DNA from: Apodemus sylvaticus
Lineage: Eukaryota > Chordata > Mammalia > Rodentia > Muridae
Assembly (NCBI RefSeq): GCF_947179515.1
Contig: NC_067473.1
Span: 69,041,534-69,105,533, forward strand
Length of the DNA: 64,000 bases
Direction: 5' to 3'
Made by a program: the position numbers and the translations under genes
Shown here: positions 33,191 to 43,665 of the stretch, one piece after another
Numbering within the stretch: position 1 is the stretch's first letter
Layout of the letters: every line of letters begins with the position of its first letter
The notes under the pieces: model-generated
Databases searched by the model: none
What the model was told of the DNA's origin: nothing
What the model saw: only the letters and a program-made list of their open reading frames with translations

Positions 33191-34904
33191 CCAGAACTCA
33201 ATTGGATGAAGTGCTACACAGCTAACAAATCAAAATCACCCTAAGTGAAAAATAATTTCCTTTTCCTATTCCATTGAAAGAAGATAAATTGAGGATTCTC
33301 ATCTCTTGTGGTTGTAAATTTTTAACTCGATCACAAAATCAATACAAGCATTTTTTCTTCATAGGTACATTATAAAGGCATAGCCTGATATTTTGACATA
33401 CTTCTATTGTGGTAGCTGTAACAAGTAGTAATCATTCCCATGTGAGAAATACTTAATTTTTAACTCATTATTTTATTTAATATTTATCTTTATTATCCTC
33501 ATAGTATGCCTATTGCAAAAAGAAACCACAAAATTTAAAATTCTATTTTTAAGAGTGTAATTAATAGACAGTGTAATGAATACACTGTCGTATTCATTTT
33601 GCACAACAATTTATATAAGAGCAATAAAATATTTTATAAAATTACTCATGAAAATAATATTAAAGTGATTTTTAATCTATTACAAATGTCATATTAATAT
33701 GTTATGGAATTCAAAGTTTATGGATATATTCAGCAACTATACTGAAGTAGAAATAAAGAAGACAGAAGATGGACCTGGTGATGCAATTATGGAATTCAAA
33801 GTATGTGGGGTCTAGGAAAGGTGGGATGGAAATGTAATCCCTGTCAGAGTTAAAGGCTGTGGAAGATTCTTCTCAAAAATAAGGAAATAAAAATGAAAAA
33901 GAGGAAGAGAGAGGGGCAGAGATTGAAGAAGGAAGGAAGGGAGGGATAGAGGGATGACATAAAACAAGACACAAAGTGGGAAAACAATGGAGAAATGGAA
34001 GCAGGTAAGAAATTCAGAGAGCTTGTGGACTAGGAAAATCAAGGCCCAAAGGAGGAAACTCAACAGCTCTGGCTCCACAGACTTGCAGACTCTTTAAGCA
34101 AATCTGCTCCTTACATTTCTTTCTAAAATTAATATTGCCTTTCACGGACAGGCCATTACAGTAGATATCCGTAGAACATACTCTGATATTTTGATATATA
34201 TGAATAGTTAAAGCAAGCCAATTTAAATATCCAACAGCTTCCTCCATTACCATTTTTGCCAAGGTATTTAAAATTTAATCTTAGTTATTTTTGAAACACA
34301 TCATAAAGTTGTTGGCTCATGCCAAGTCTTTCTGCTATTAAAGCTTGTTTCATTTCTCCTGCCTATCAGAAGCTTTGAACTTTTGACTGACAACTACCAT
34401 TTCTTTACCTTGTGCCCTTGCCTCGGCCATCTAAGTTTCTACTCTAGTAATTTTTGTCAGATCTGTAGCTGTGCATACTCTTCTATCCTTTAAATTTTCT
34501 CTTCACTACACTAATTATTTTCTTTGTGACACATACTGTTTCCATTTGAATATGCTGTCAATGACAACACAAATTTGTTTTACTGTATTGGGGGGTATCA
34601 TATCCAAAATATTCTTGGCCAACACTAATATATCCTATAGTTTTTATAATATCTTTCTTTGACTAATTTTATATTTTTGAGAACAACTTTTAAATGTTTA
34701 ATGCACTTTTTAGGCTTCATTTTCCATGGGTTGATAGAGGATCTGACTGTGTTCCTTTACATATAGGCATCCAGTTGTTTTGGAGACAATGTCCTTTCCT
34801 CATTGCAGGTTCTAGTCTTTTGTGCTGGGAGAACATGCATATTTTTTGGTGGTATTATCATTGTCAACACTTTCCCTCTTCAATCTTTTCACTGGTTGAT
34901 ATTT
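33191..34904. other. Unassigned AT-rich DNA
   Basis: No gene or repeat family recognised apart from a GA-rich patch at about 33,895-33,955. Confidence 0.4.
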
Positions 34905-37591
34905 TCCACTGATTCCACAGATGGTTTCAGTGCAGAATCCTATCAGACCTTCAAAGAAGACCTAACACCAACACTCTTCAAACTATTCCACAAAATAGAA
35001 ACAGAAGGAACACTACCCAATTCCTTCTATGAAGCCACAATTATGCTGATACCAAAGCCACACAAAGATGCAACCAAGAAAGAGAACTTCAGGCCAATTT
35101 CCCTTATGGACATCGATGCAAAAATACTCAATAAAATTCTGGCCAGCCGAATCCAAGAACACATAAAAACTATCATCCACCATGATCAAGTAGGTTTTAT
35201 CCCAGGGATGCAGGGTTGTTTTAATATATGGAAATCCATAAATGCAATACACTACATAAACAAACTGAAAGGAAAAAAAACACATGGTCATTTCATTGGA
35301 TGCTGAAAAAGCATTTGACAAAATTCAGCATCCTTTCATGCTTAAAGTCTTGGAAAAAAGAGGAATTCTAGGCCCATACCTAAACATTGTAAAAGCAATA
35401 TACAGAAAACTGGTAGCCAGCATCAAATTAAATGGAGAGAAACTTGAAGCAATCCCACTAAAATCAGGGACTAGACAGGGTTGCCCCCTTTCTCTTTATC
35501 TTTCCAATATTGTACTTGAGATACTAGCTCGGGAAATTAGACAACATAAGGAGGTCAAAGGGATACAAATTGGAAAGGAAGAAGTCAAACTATCATTATT
35601 TGCAGATGATATAATAGTCTACCTAAGTGACACAAAAAACTCCAATAGAGAACTCCTACAGCTGATAAACAACTTCATCAAAGTGGCAGGTTATAAAATC
35701 AACTCAGGCAAATCAGTAGCCTTTCTATACTCAAAGGATAAGCAGGCTGAGAGAGAAATTAGGGAAATGACACCCTTCACAATAGCCACAAACAGTGTAA
35801 AGTACCTTGGGGTGACTCTAATCAAACATATGAAAGATCTGTATGACAAGAACTTCAAGACTCTGAAGAAGGAAATGGAAGAAGACCTCAAAAAATCGAA
35901 AAACCTCCCATGCTCATGGATCGGCAGGATTAATATAGTTAAAATGGCCATTTTGCCAAAAGCAATATACAGATTCAACAGAATACCCTTCAAAACCCTA
36001 ACTCAATTCTTCATAGAGTTAGAAAGAGCAATTCTCAAATTCAACTGGAATAACAAAAAATCCAGGATAGCTAAAACTATTCTCAACAACAAAAGAAATT
36101 CTGGGGGAATCAGTATCCCTGACTTCAAGCAATACTACAGAGCAATAGTGTTAAAAACTGCAAGGTATTGGTACAGTGACAGGCAGACAGATCAATGGAA
36201 CAGGATTGAAGATTCAGAAATGAACCTACACACCTATGGCCACGTGATCCTAGTCAAAGGGGCTGAAAACCTCCAACGGAAAAAAGATAGCCTTTTCAAC
36301 AAATGGTGCTGGTACAACTGGAGGTCAGCATGCAGAAGAATGGGAATTGATCCATCCTTGTCTCCTTGTTCTAAGCTCAACTCCAAATGGATCAAGGACC
36401 TCCACATAAAGCCAGACACTCTGAAGCTAATAGAAAAGAAACTGGGGAAGACCCTTGAGGACATCGGTACAGGGGGAAAATTTCTGAATAGAACACCAAT
36501 AGCGTATGCTCTAAGATCAAAAATTGACAAATGGGACTTCATAAAATTACAAAGTTTATGTAAGGCAAAGGACACCATAAAAAGGACAAATCGGCAACCA
36601 ACAAATTGGGAAAAGATCTTCACCAACCCTACATCAGCTAGAGGGCTAATATCCAATATATACAAAGAACTCAACAAGTTAGACCCCCAGAAAACCAAAT
36701 AACCCTATTAAAAATGGGGTACAGAGTTAAACAAAGAATTTTCACCTGAAGAACTTCAGATGGCAGAGAAGCATCTTAAAATATGCTCAACTTCATTAGT
36801 CATTAGGGATATGCAAATCAAAACAACCCTGAGATTTCACCTTACACCAGTCAGAATGGCTTAGATTAAAAATTAAGGAGACAGCAGGTGTTGGTGAGGA
36901 TGTGGAAAAAGAGAAACACTCCTCCACTGCTGATGGGATTGCAAATTGGTACAACCACTCTGGAAATCAGTCTGGCGGTTCCTCAGAAAACTGGGCATGT
37001 CACTTCTGGAAGATCCTGCTATACCACTCCTAGGCATATACCCAGAGGATTCCCCAGCGTGTAATAAGTATATATGCTCCACTATGTTCATAGCAGCCCT
37101 ATTTATAATAGCCAGATGCTGGAAAGAACCCAGGTATCCCTCAACAGAAGAATGGATGCAAAAAATGTGGTATATATACACAATGGAGTACTGTTCATCC
37201 ATTAGAAACAATGAATTCATGAAATTTTTAAGCAAATGGATGGAGCTGTAGAACATCATACTAAGTGAGGTAACCCAGACTCAAAAGGTGAATCATGGTA
37301 TGCACTCACTAATAAGTGGATATTAACCTAGAAAACTGGAATACCCATAACATAATCCACACATCAAATGAGGTACAAGAAGAACAGAGGAGTGGCCCCT
37401 TGTTCTGCAAAGACTCACTTTAGCAATATAGGGCAAAACCAGAACAGGGAAGTGGGAAGGGGTAGGTGGCAGAACAGGGGTGGGGGAAGGGGGCTTCTGG
37501 GGCTTTTGCAGAGTTGGGGGCCAGAAAAGGGGAAATTATTTGAAATGTAAATAAAAATATATAGAATTTTTTAAAAAAAGGAAAAAAAAAA
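34905..37591 (+). mobile_element. 5'-truncated LINE-1 with long RT-bearing ORF2
   Basis: Plus-strand LINE-1 starting inside ORF2 (GATGGTTTCAGTGCAGAATC) and running through RT, the C-terminal region, the young-type 3' UTR and an A-rich tail ending near 37,591. It is about 2.7 kb, the second-best preserved ORF2 in the window. I could not find a convincing target-site duplication. The 3' UTR (37,330-37,560) is the same type as at 0.8, 3.6, 7.8 and 60.7 kb, linking these copies to one lineage. Confidence 0.93.
34915..37322 (+). pseudogene. LINE-1 ORF2 fragment (RT and C-terminal), frameshifted
   Basis: RT finger and palm regions begin in one frame (34,915-35,306: FRPISLMDIDAKILNKILA). The frame shifts at the A-run near 35,272-35,281 into an open frame of 472 codons (35,284-36,702). 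That frame contains SLDAEKAFDKIQHPF, SGTRQGCPLS and the catalytic FADD at 35,599-35,610. A second shift near 36,690 precedes the C-terminal part (36,946 onward), where a Trp/Leu-region codon is now a stop (KWMEL then TAG near 37,249). The normal end SLISGY lies at about 37,322. Endonuclease domain absent. Not functional. Confidence 0.92.
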
Positions 37592-37789
37592 CGAAATAAT
37601 GTACTAACACCATAGACATAATGAGATCTGTTGTCATTCCTGACCAGGCCAGGGTAATAATGTAATCAAGGACCTATGGATAAGTTCTCCACATTTCTTT
37701 CAACCCATTATTAATTAATTGTTTGCATTATTGTAAAGATTTGAATGTGCTCCACATACTTTGCCTTCTGTATTTTTTTTAAAAGAATT
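37592..37789. other. Short unassigned spacer
   Basis: AT-rich sequence between two oppositely oriented LINE-1s; nothing recognised. Confidence 0.4.
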
Positions 37790-38570
37790 AAATAAATTTA
37801 TTATTTTACAGTCCAAATTTTATTTCCCTCCCACCCCAGTCCACCTTAAAACTGTTCCACATCCCATACCTTCTCCCTACCCCCTGTCTCCACATGGATG
37901 TCCCCACCCCCACCCCACCTGACCTTTAACCTCCATGGTGCCTCCAGTCTCTTGAGGGCTAGATGCATGATCTCTGAATGAACACAGACCTGGCAGTCCT
38001 CTACTGTATGCATGTTGCAGGCCTCATATTAGCAGGTGTATGTTGCCTGTTTGGTGATCCAATGTTTGAGAGATCTTGGGGGTCCAGATTAATTGAAACT
38101 GGTAGTCCTTTTACTGGATTGCCCTTCTCCTCAGCTCCTTTCCTAATTCAACAACAGGAACCAGTTGCTTCTGTCTGTTGTTTGGGTGTAAATATCTTCA
38201 TCTGACTCTTTCAGCTTCTTGATGGGTCTACTAGAGTGCAGTCATGCTAGGTCCCTTATTGTGAGTGCTCCATAGCCTCAGTAATAGTGTCAGGCCTTGG
38301 GACCTCCCCTTGAGCCGGATTCCACTTTCTGCCTGTCACTGGACCTTCTTTTCCTCAGGCTCCTCTCCATTTCCATCCCGGTAATTCTTTCAGACAGGAA
38401 CATTTATGAGTCAGAGTTATGGCTGTAGGATGCTTATCTCCGTTATTTGGTGCCCTGTCTTCCTGCTGGAGGTGGGCTCTATATGTTCCATCTCCCTACT
38501 GTCAGGCATTTCAACTAAGGTCTCTCCCTGTGAGTCCTGAGAATCACTCACATCCTAGGTCTCTGGTGCA
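37790..38570 (-). mobile_element. Murine LINE-1 (L1_Mur/Lx-type) 3' end
   Basis: T-rich start (TAAATAAATTTATTATTTTACAG), CCCTCCCACCCCAG, CATACCTTCTCCC, GTCTCTTGAGGGCTAGATGC, AACACAGACCTGGCAGTCC, GTTTGAGAGATCTTGGGGGT, CCTCAGTAATAGTGTCAGGC and GACAGGAACATTTATGAGTC. I remember this order as a common murine LINE-1 3' UTR read on the opposite strand. The same family occurs in plus orientation at 52.4-53.36 kb. Family name is from memory. Confidence 0.65.
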
Positions 38571-40034
38571 TAAATTAACCTATAGCTAAAAAAATATTAT
38601 ATTCCCATTTGTGTCTTCACATATCAATGAGGAATAGAATAGTCTGGGGAATGCAGAAGTTTTCATACAACTTTATATTATGAAAATGATATTGAGGATT
38701 GTGTTTTAAAATAGTTGAAGTTCTTATATTACTGTGATTGTTTTTTTTTTTTCCCAGTGTGGTGTTCCGATGGCCACCTTGCTTGATTTTTTATTTTTTT
38801 AGATATATCATCACACAGAAAGATGCTACTTTGTATTCTTGTAGATAATATCTGTAACATTATTTGAGGGTTTACCGAGGTCATTAAAGCTGATGTACAC
38901 AGGAGGGAAAGTCAGTGTCACACTAGACAAAATTGGTAAGTACATAAACAAAATCACCTAAGCAGAATCCATAAAAGCTGTTGCTTAATTTACATTAGAA
39001 ATGTTGTGGGGTAGCTTCCCTGCTGCATTCACTATTTTTGTAATATTTCCCACTCCAAAAGAGAGCAAATAATTTGCTGAGTATATGAACTAAAATTGTT
39101 TTACATTTCATAGAATTTCATTCCTTTTGAATTAGGTGTTATTGATTATAGTAGATAAACATTGAGGCACAAAGCAGTTTATACCTGAACACAGTCATTC
39201 TTCATCCTGTATGTTGAGGGCAAGTTTAAAATTGAAATGCCATACAGTATTATGAGTAAGCAGAAGCTGATGCATCTGGGCAGCAGTAAGACTTGCTGGA
39301 ATTAATGTCACAGAAAATCTTAGAGATGCAAGTTAAACTTTTGGAGTTAATTACATTTTCTTTTACTTACTATCACGTATGTATTTTTAAAAATTATTTA
39401 TTAGTTAAATAATGTTCATACTGAGGTTACTATTATATTAATGATAATTATTACTACTTCAGAAATTTAGCAAGAGAAATTAAAGTTAATGTGCTTCTTG
39501 GGCTCATAATGAGCCATCATTCTATATACATATAATTAGCATAAATCAAGTAGAATTAAGCAAATCAAAAGCAAGTTGTGATCAAGGTGATTTAATGTGG
39601 ATTTCCCTTGATTTGACCTGGTCTGTTTCATAGAAAAAACTATATTTCTTTTTTAGGACTCTTAGTGCTAAACTGTTTTTAAAATGCTGCTTTCAGAAAT
39701 TTGCAAGGTAAAAATGAGGAAGGGGGACAATGTGTGTGTATATATATGTTAATTAGCTTAAAGATGAAATAAAGGAGCTAAAGTTAACTTACAGCTTAAA
39801 CGTATCTTAGAAAACAAATATTTTTGAAATGAACTCTAAAACTGTTTTTCACTTCCTTGGCTCAAATTTTGTAATGCTTTGTAACAGAGCAAGACTCTAA
39901 AAACAAAGTTCTTAGTGCTCCATTTGTTGGTTAAATTAATTAATCTATTGCATAGAACACTTTAAAACATAAACACTTGTCAGGCGTGCCTGAGAATTTG
40001 AGTTCTCATTTAGCATTCATGTAAAAAAAATATG
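38571..40034. other. Unassigned AT-rich DNA
   Basis: No gene or repeat recognised. Confidence 0.4.
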
Positions 40035-40222
40035 GCATAGTCAAGTTCATGCACATGTCTGTAACCCTAACCCTTGCTCCATGGAGAAAGGGTTGATCTT
40101 TGGGGTTTACTGGAAAATAGCCCATCAGTGAGATTCAACTTTAATGATAGACTTGTCTCAAATGGTAATGTAGAGAGAGATCTGGAAATGTTCCTGAACT
40201 TCATACATAGAATCTACTTGCA
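40035..40222 (+). mobile_element. B4-type SINE
   Basis: TGCACATGTCTGTAACCCTAAC, GATCTTTGGGGTTTACTGG, CCATCAGTGAGATTCAAC, GACTTGTCTCAAATGG and a GAGAGAGAT-rich right arm, followed directly by a long CA repeat. This matches B4 (the ID/B1 fusion SINE), whose copies commonly end in CA arrays. Diverged. Confidence 0.6.
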
Positions 40223-40224
40223 GA

Positions 40225-40273
<49 letters not shown>

Positions 40274-40378
40274 ACACACACACACAGACACACACAACAC
40301 ACACAGACACACACACACGCACACACAGACACACACAACACACACAACACACACAACAACAGACACAACACACACAAC

Positions 40379-40429
<51 letters not shown>

Positions 40430-40440
40430 TACACACACCA
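40225..40440. repeat. Compound (CA)n microsatellite
   Basis: About 215 bp of CA dinucleotides interrupted by GAGACA, CAGA, ACAACA and CCCACC variants. It is the terminal repeat of the adjacent SINE. Long apparent frames on both strands are artefacts. Confidence 0.97.
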
Positions 40441-40844
40441 GTTCACATAAGTTACAGTAAACAGACTACAGAGAGTAAATCATGGGTATAAACACTTTTA
40501 ATATGTGCCTGAACAGGAGCTATAGAGGTTGGGCAGTTTGTTTTAGGAAAATATTGAAAGAGTATTTAAGAACTTGGGGGGGGGGAAGATATTAAAGCTC
40601 AATACTTATTAGAGAAATGATTTTTTTCTTGTGCAAGAAGATTATTAGTGGATTCAACTGAACTATAAACCTATGAGTAAGGAAGTTGGTAAGGAGTTTA
40701 TAGCTTCAAAAGTGATAATTGCACATTGGCTGTGGAGACACATTGGTGTTCCTGCAGCAGAGCCTTATAGAGATAATTGAGAGAAATGGGAGGTGGTGCA
40801 TAGTATTTAGACCTATAGCCAACATGTTATACAGTAGCTCTTTC
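40441..40844. other. Unassigned DNA
   Basis: Nothing recognised apart from a run of ten G near 40,577. Confidence 0.4.
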
Positions 40845-40995
40845 CATACATCCCAAAATGACGTGTTAAAGTCCTAAACCCTACTGTAAATATATTTTTG
40901 GACATAGTTAAAAGGTTGTAAGGTCAGAGTCAGCATTAATAGGTTAGTGGCTTTAAAAATGGAAGCAAAACATTGCCATCTGCTTTCCAAACATC
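40845..40995 (+). mobile_element. MLT1-like LTR, left part
   Basis: CATCCCAAAATGACGTGTTAAAG, CCTAAACCCTACTG, then GTTAAAAGG and GGTCAGAGTC-like blocks resemble the 5' half of an ancient MaLR LTR (MLT1/MST group). It stops where a different repeat begins at about 40,996. The matching 3' half is at 41,195-41,345. Confidence 0.45.
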
Positions 40996-41193
40996 AGAGA
41001 TTTTCAACCTGCTGGTCTCAACTCCTTTGAAAATTCTCTATCTCTAAAACTTTTTATACTACAATTTATTACAGTAACAAAGTTATAGCTATAAACTAGC
41101 AACAATAGTAATTCTACAGGTGGAAGTCACCATAACATGAAAAGCTATATTAAACTGTCACAGCATTAGGAAAATTTAAAACCACTGTCCTCC
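40996..41193. mobile_element. URR1-like hAT DNA transposon (non-autonomous)
   Basis: About 198 bp beginning CAGAGATTTTCAACCTG and ending AATTTAAAACCACTG. The two ends are degenerate inverted repeats of the CAG-GGTTCTCAACCT type. The interior has CTGGTCTCAACTCC, a palindromic AT-rich middle, GTCACCATAACATG and CTGTCACAGCATTAGGAAAA. This matches the rodent URR1 elements as I remember them, which have no coding capacity. Confidence 0.65.
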
Positions 41194-41194
41194 A

Positions 41195-41345
41195 TAGTCA
41201 TTCCCAGAAGTATGAGTTCTGAAAATTAGGAAGAAAGTTCTCATCAGGAAACAGACTGACCATTGTTTGAGCTCAACTTCCTCTCTCTACCACAACTATG
41301 AAAAACTAAATATTTGTTATTTAAGCCTGGGAATTTTTTATGACA
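41195..41345 (+). mobile_element. MLT1-like LTR, right part
   Basis: AGGAAGAAAGTTCTCATCAGG, TTTGAGCTCAACTTCC, CCACAACTATGAAAAACTAA and ATATTTGTTATTTAAGCC correspond in order to the 3' half of MLT1 LTRs (CAGGAAGCGGGCCCTCA ... TTCCCAGCCTCC ... GAACTGTGAGAAATAAA). Together with 40,845-40,995 this gives one LTR split by the DNA transposon. Confidence 0.55.
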
Positions 41346-42263
41346 GATTATGAATACAAAGTTTATTATGCCTTATTGGCAAATAAAAATGTAAAGGAAA
41401 GAATTAAGGGAAAAAAGAATGGAAAAATAATGCAAAATTGCATAAAGAAGATTGATACTTTCACAGTATTAGAGTAGGACAAGAAGTATTTAAGGGCATT
41501 CCAGAGCATATAAATATATTTCTGGGACATCAATAATAGAGTATTTTTCATAATTAATCAAAGTAAACTAAAGGGAATTATTTGTATTGACTGTAATCCC
41601 TTGAAAGAAAAAAGCACATATTCTTTCACCATAAACATATGTAATCACTCTTAAACAGGAAACATTTTAGTTACCTGTGGATATTTATTGTATTTCATTT
41701 TAAAATATGATTTATTTTCAGAGAGAATGACTTCTTATTTCTAAATAGTTCCGGCTATAACACTGATTTATTCAAATATAGTTTTACATTCTATGTCTGG
41801 TTCTTTGAGAAGCTTGACTTCACTAGCTGTTACATTGCTTTGGGATCAGTAATGTCTGTAGTTCATATAGACAGAGTAGAAATTAATTTATTGAGAGGGT
41901 ATCAGAGGAAATAAATGGGTTTATAGTTAGTCAAAGTAGTAACATAATAAAAAGCATATCAAGAGAAAAATGATTAAATATTAAATCAAGGAATAGGTAA
42001 ATGGAGCTCTGAAAAAACAGTATGAAAGCACCAGGAATTTTTATTTTAGCACTTCTATATGTTGCCTAGAGTAATTTTAATTGTCTTATTTTCATTCTTA
42101 AATCAATATATGTCTGAACCTATTTGATCACATGTAGGATGGAATGATATATCACATACTCTTTGCAGGTAAGCAAACAAATATTGGAGATAGAAGTCTT
42201 GTGGAGTCTGTTTAATAGTATGTGCAGTTAGTGGACAGTTTTGTAGTGTTCATGTTTAGAGAT
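41346..42263. other. Unassigned AT-rich DNA
   Basis: No recognisable gene or repeat. Confidence 0.4.
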
Positions 42264-42711
42264 AAAATTGAAGCTTCAATTCATAACTCTAGCTTTAGGG
42301 AGTACTCTGTAAAACAAATGAAAGTATATTCTGATTCTCTAGATAGCTAGAAAAAAGAAGACAGAAGACTTGGAGGCTTAACATAGAACATAGAATCCTA
42401 ATGTCTTAGTTAGGGTATTGATTGCTTAAAATTGAAATACGATTCATAACTCTGCAAAACAAATGAACATGTATTCAGATACTCCAGATAACCTAGTGAA
42501 AAAGAAGATAGAGGAGTTGGTGGTTTTACATAGAATATAGAATCCTAATGTCTTAGGGTATTGATTGCTTAAAATTGAAGATATGATTCATAAATCTGCA
42601 AAACAAATGAAAGTTTATTCAGATACTCCAGACAACCTAGAGAAAAAGAAGATAGAGGAGTTGGAGGTTTTACATAGAACATAGAATCCTAATGTCTTAG
42701 TTAGGGTTTCG
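42264..42711. repeat. Three-unit tandem repeat (143-164 bp units)
   Basis: Units at 42,264-42,427 (164 bp), 42,428-42,570 (143 bp) and 42,571 to about 42,711. Each begins AAAATTGAA, carries GATTCATAA, AAAACAAATGAA, GAAGATAGAGGAGTTGG-like and ACATAGAACATAGAATCC, and ends TAATGTCTTAG-TTAGGGT. Units 2 and 3 are closest; unit 1 has an extra segment of about 20 bp. Each unit's end contains the first bases of the repeat that follows at 42.7 kb, so the duplication spans that repeat's boundary. Confidence 0.9.
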
Positions 42712-43065
42712 AATGCTATGAAGAAACATTACGATGGCAAATGAGACAAAGGAAATTATTTACTGGGGCTGACTTACTGTTACAGAGATTTAGTTCATTA
42801 TCATGAACATGTCAGGAAACATAGCAGAACTCAGGCAGAACCTATTCTGGAGAGCCAGCTAAGAGTTCTATATCTTGATCCATATATACATAGGCAGCAG
42901 AAGACTTTGTGTAGCTTGAGAATAGGAAACCTCAAAGCCATCTACACAGTGACACACTTCCTCCAGGAAAACCATACCTCCTAGTATACCCATTTCCTAT
43001 TGGCCAAGCATTCAATCCCATGAGTCTATGGGGCCATACCTATTTGAAACCATACCTGACTAGTA
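42695..43065 (-). mobile_element. Rodent LTR-like repeat, reverse orientation
   Basis: TCTTAGTTAGGGTTTCGAATGC, GAAGAAACATTACGATGGC, GGGGCTGACTTACTG, TTAGTTCATTATCATGAAC, GAGTTCTATATCTTGATCC, CACAGTGACACACTTCCTCC and CCATACCTCCTAGTATACCC. This is the order of a very common rodent interspersed repeat. In the opposite sense it has a TATA-like and an AATAAA-like signal, as an LTR would. Family name not certain. Confidence 0.6.
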
Positions 43066-43394
43066 GACAGGATAGTTAAGTATATGCCATAAATGATTCA
43101 TATAAATAGAGAATCACAGATCTGTAGGACACAAGTGTGTTCTATCAATATCACTCAAGAAATTATCTGAAATGAACTTTGAAGTCACAAGTTGAGGGTG
43201 GAATACAATGGTGTATCTATTCTCAAAGACAGTCTTGTAATGTCTGAAGAAAAAGAAATGTCAGAAAGTGTCGGTAGTCATGAAAGAATTACAGATAAAC
43301 AAGATGAAAGTAAACCCACAACCAACCACTAAAGTAGGTAAAAATGGAAAAACTGTCACTGCATGGTTTGGGCAAAAATATAGAATATATTATT
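43066..43394. other. Unassigned DNA
   Basis: A-rich; possibly old LINE-1 upstream of the next feature but too diverged to call. Confidence 0.3.
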
Positions 43395-43665
43395 TATATA
43401 ATGCTTATGGAAATATTTCAAAGTCACCATGGAAAACAATGCAGACAGCACAGCATTGAGAAAATGAGAATTGATTTATACCAATCAGCAACCCTACTTA
43501 CCTTGATATTTTCTACAACAAAATGAAAATCATTTAAACTACAAATTTTTGTGTAAATATTCTCAGTGGTATTATTTATGATTATAAAACAGTAATAAGT
43601 CTAATGTCCCTTGACTAGTAAATAGACTGTTGTATAATTATATTATGGAAAATCACTCAGATTAA
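43395..43665 (+). mobile_element. Ancient LINE-1 ORF2 C-terminal fragment
   Basis: CACCATGGAAAACAATGCAG, CAATCAGCAACCCTACTTAC, ATTATTTATGATTATAAAACAG, TAATGTCCCTTGACTAG-AAATAGA and TTATGGAAAATCACTCAG follow the order of mammalian LINE-1 ORF2 ends (the CCACTATGGAAAAC ... CCACTTCTGGG ... TTCACAATAGCC ... TACAATGGAATA series). Very diverged, older than the Lx elements. Confidence 0.55.

Noticed and set aside
34905..37591. Intact, mobile LINE-1
   Set aside because: 5'-truncated, no endonuclease or ORF1, with frameshifts and a stop; it cannot move autonomously.
40074..40460. Long Thr/His- and Cys/Val-rich open frames on both strands
   Set aside because: They are translations of a CA/TG microsatellite; open frames in dinucleotide repeats carry no coding signal.
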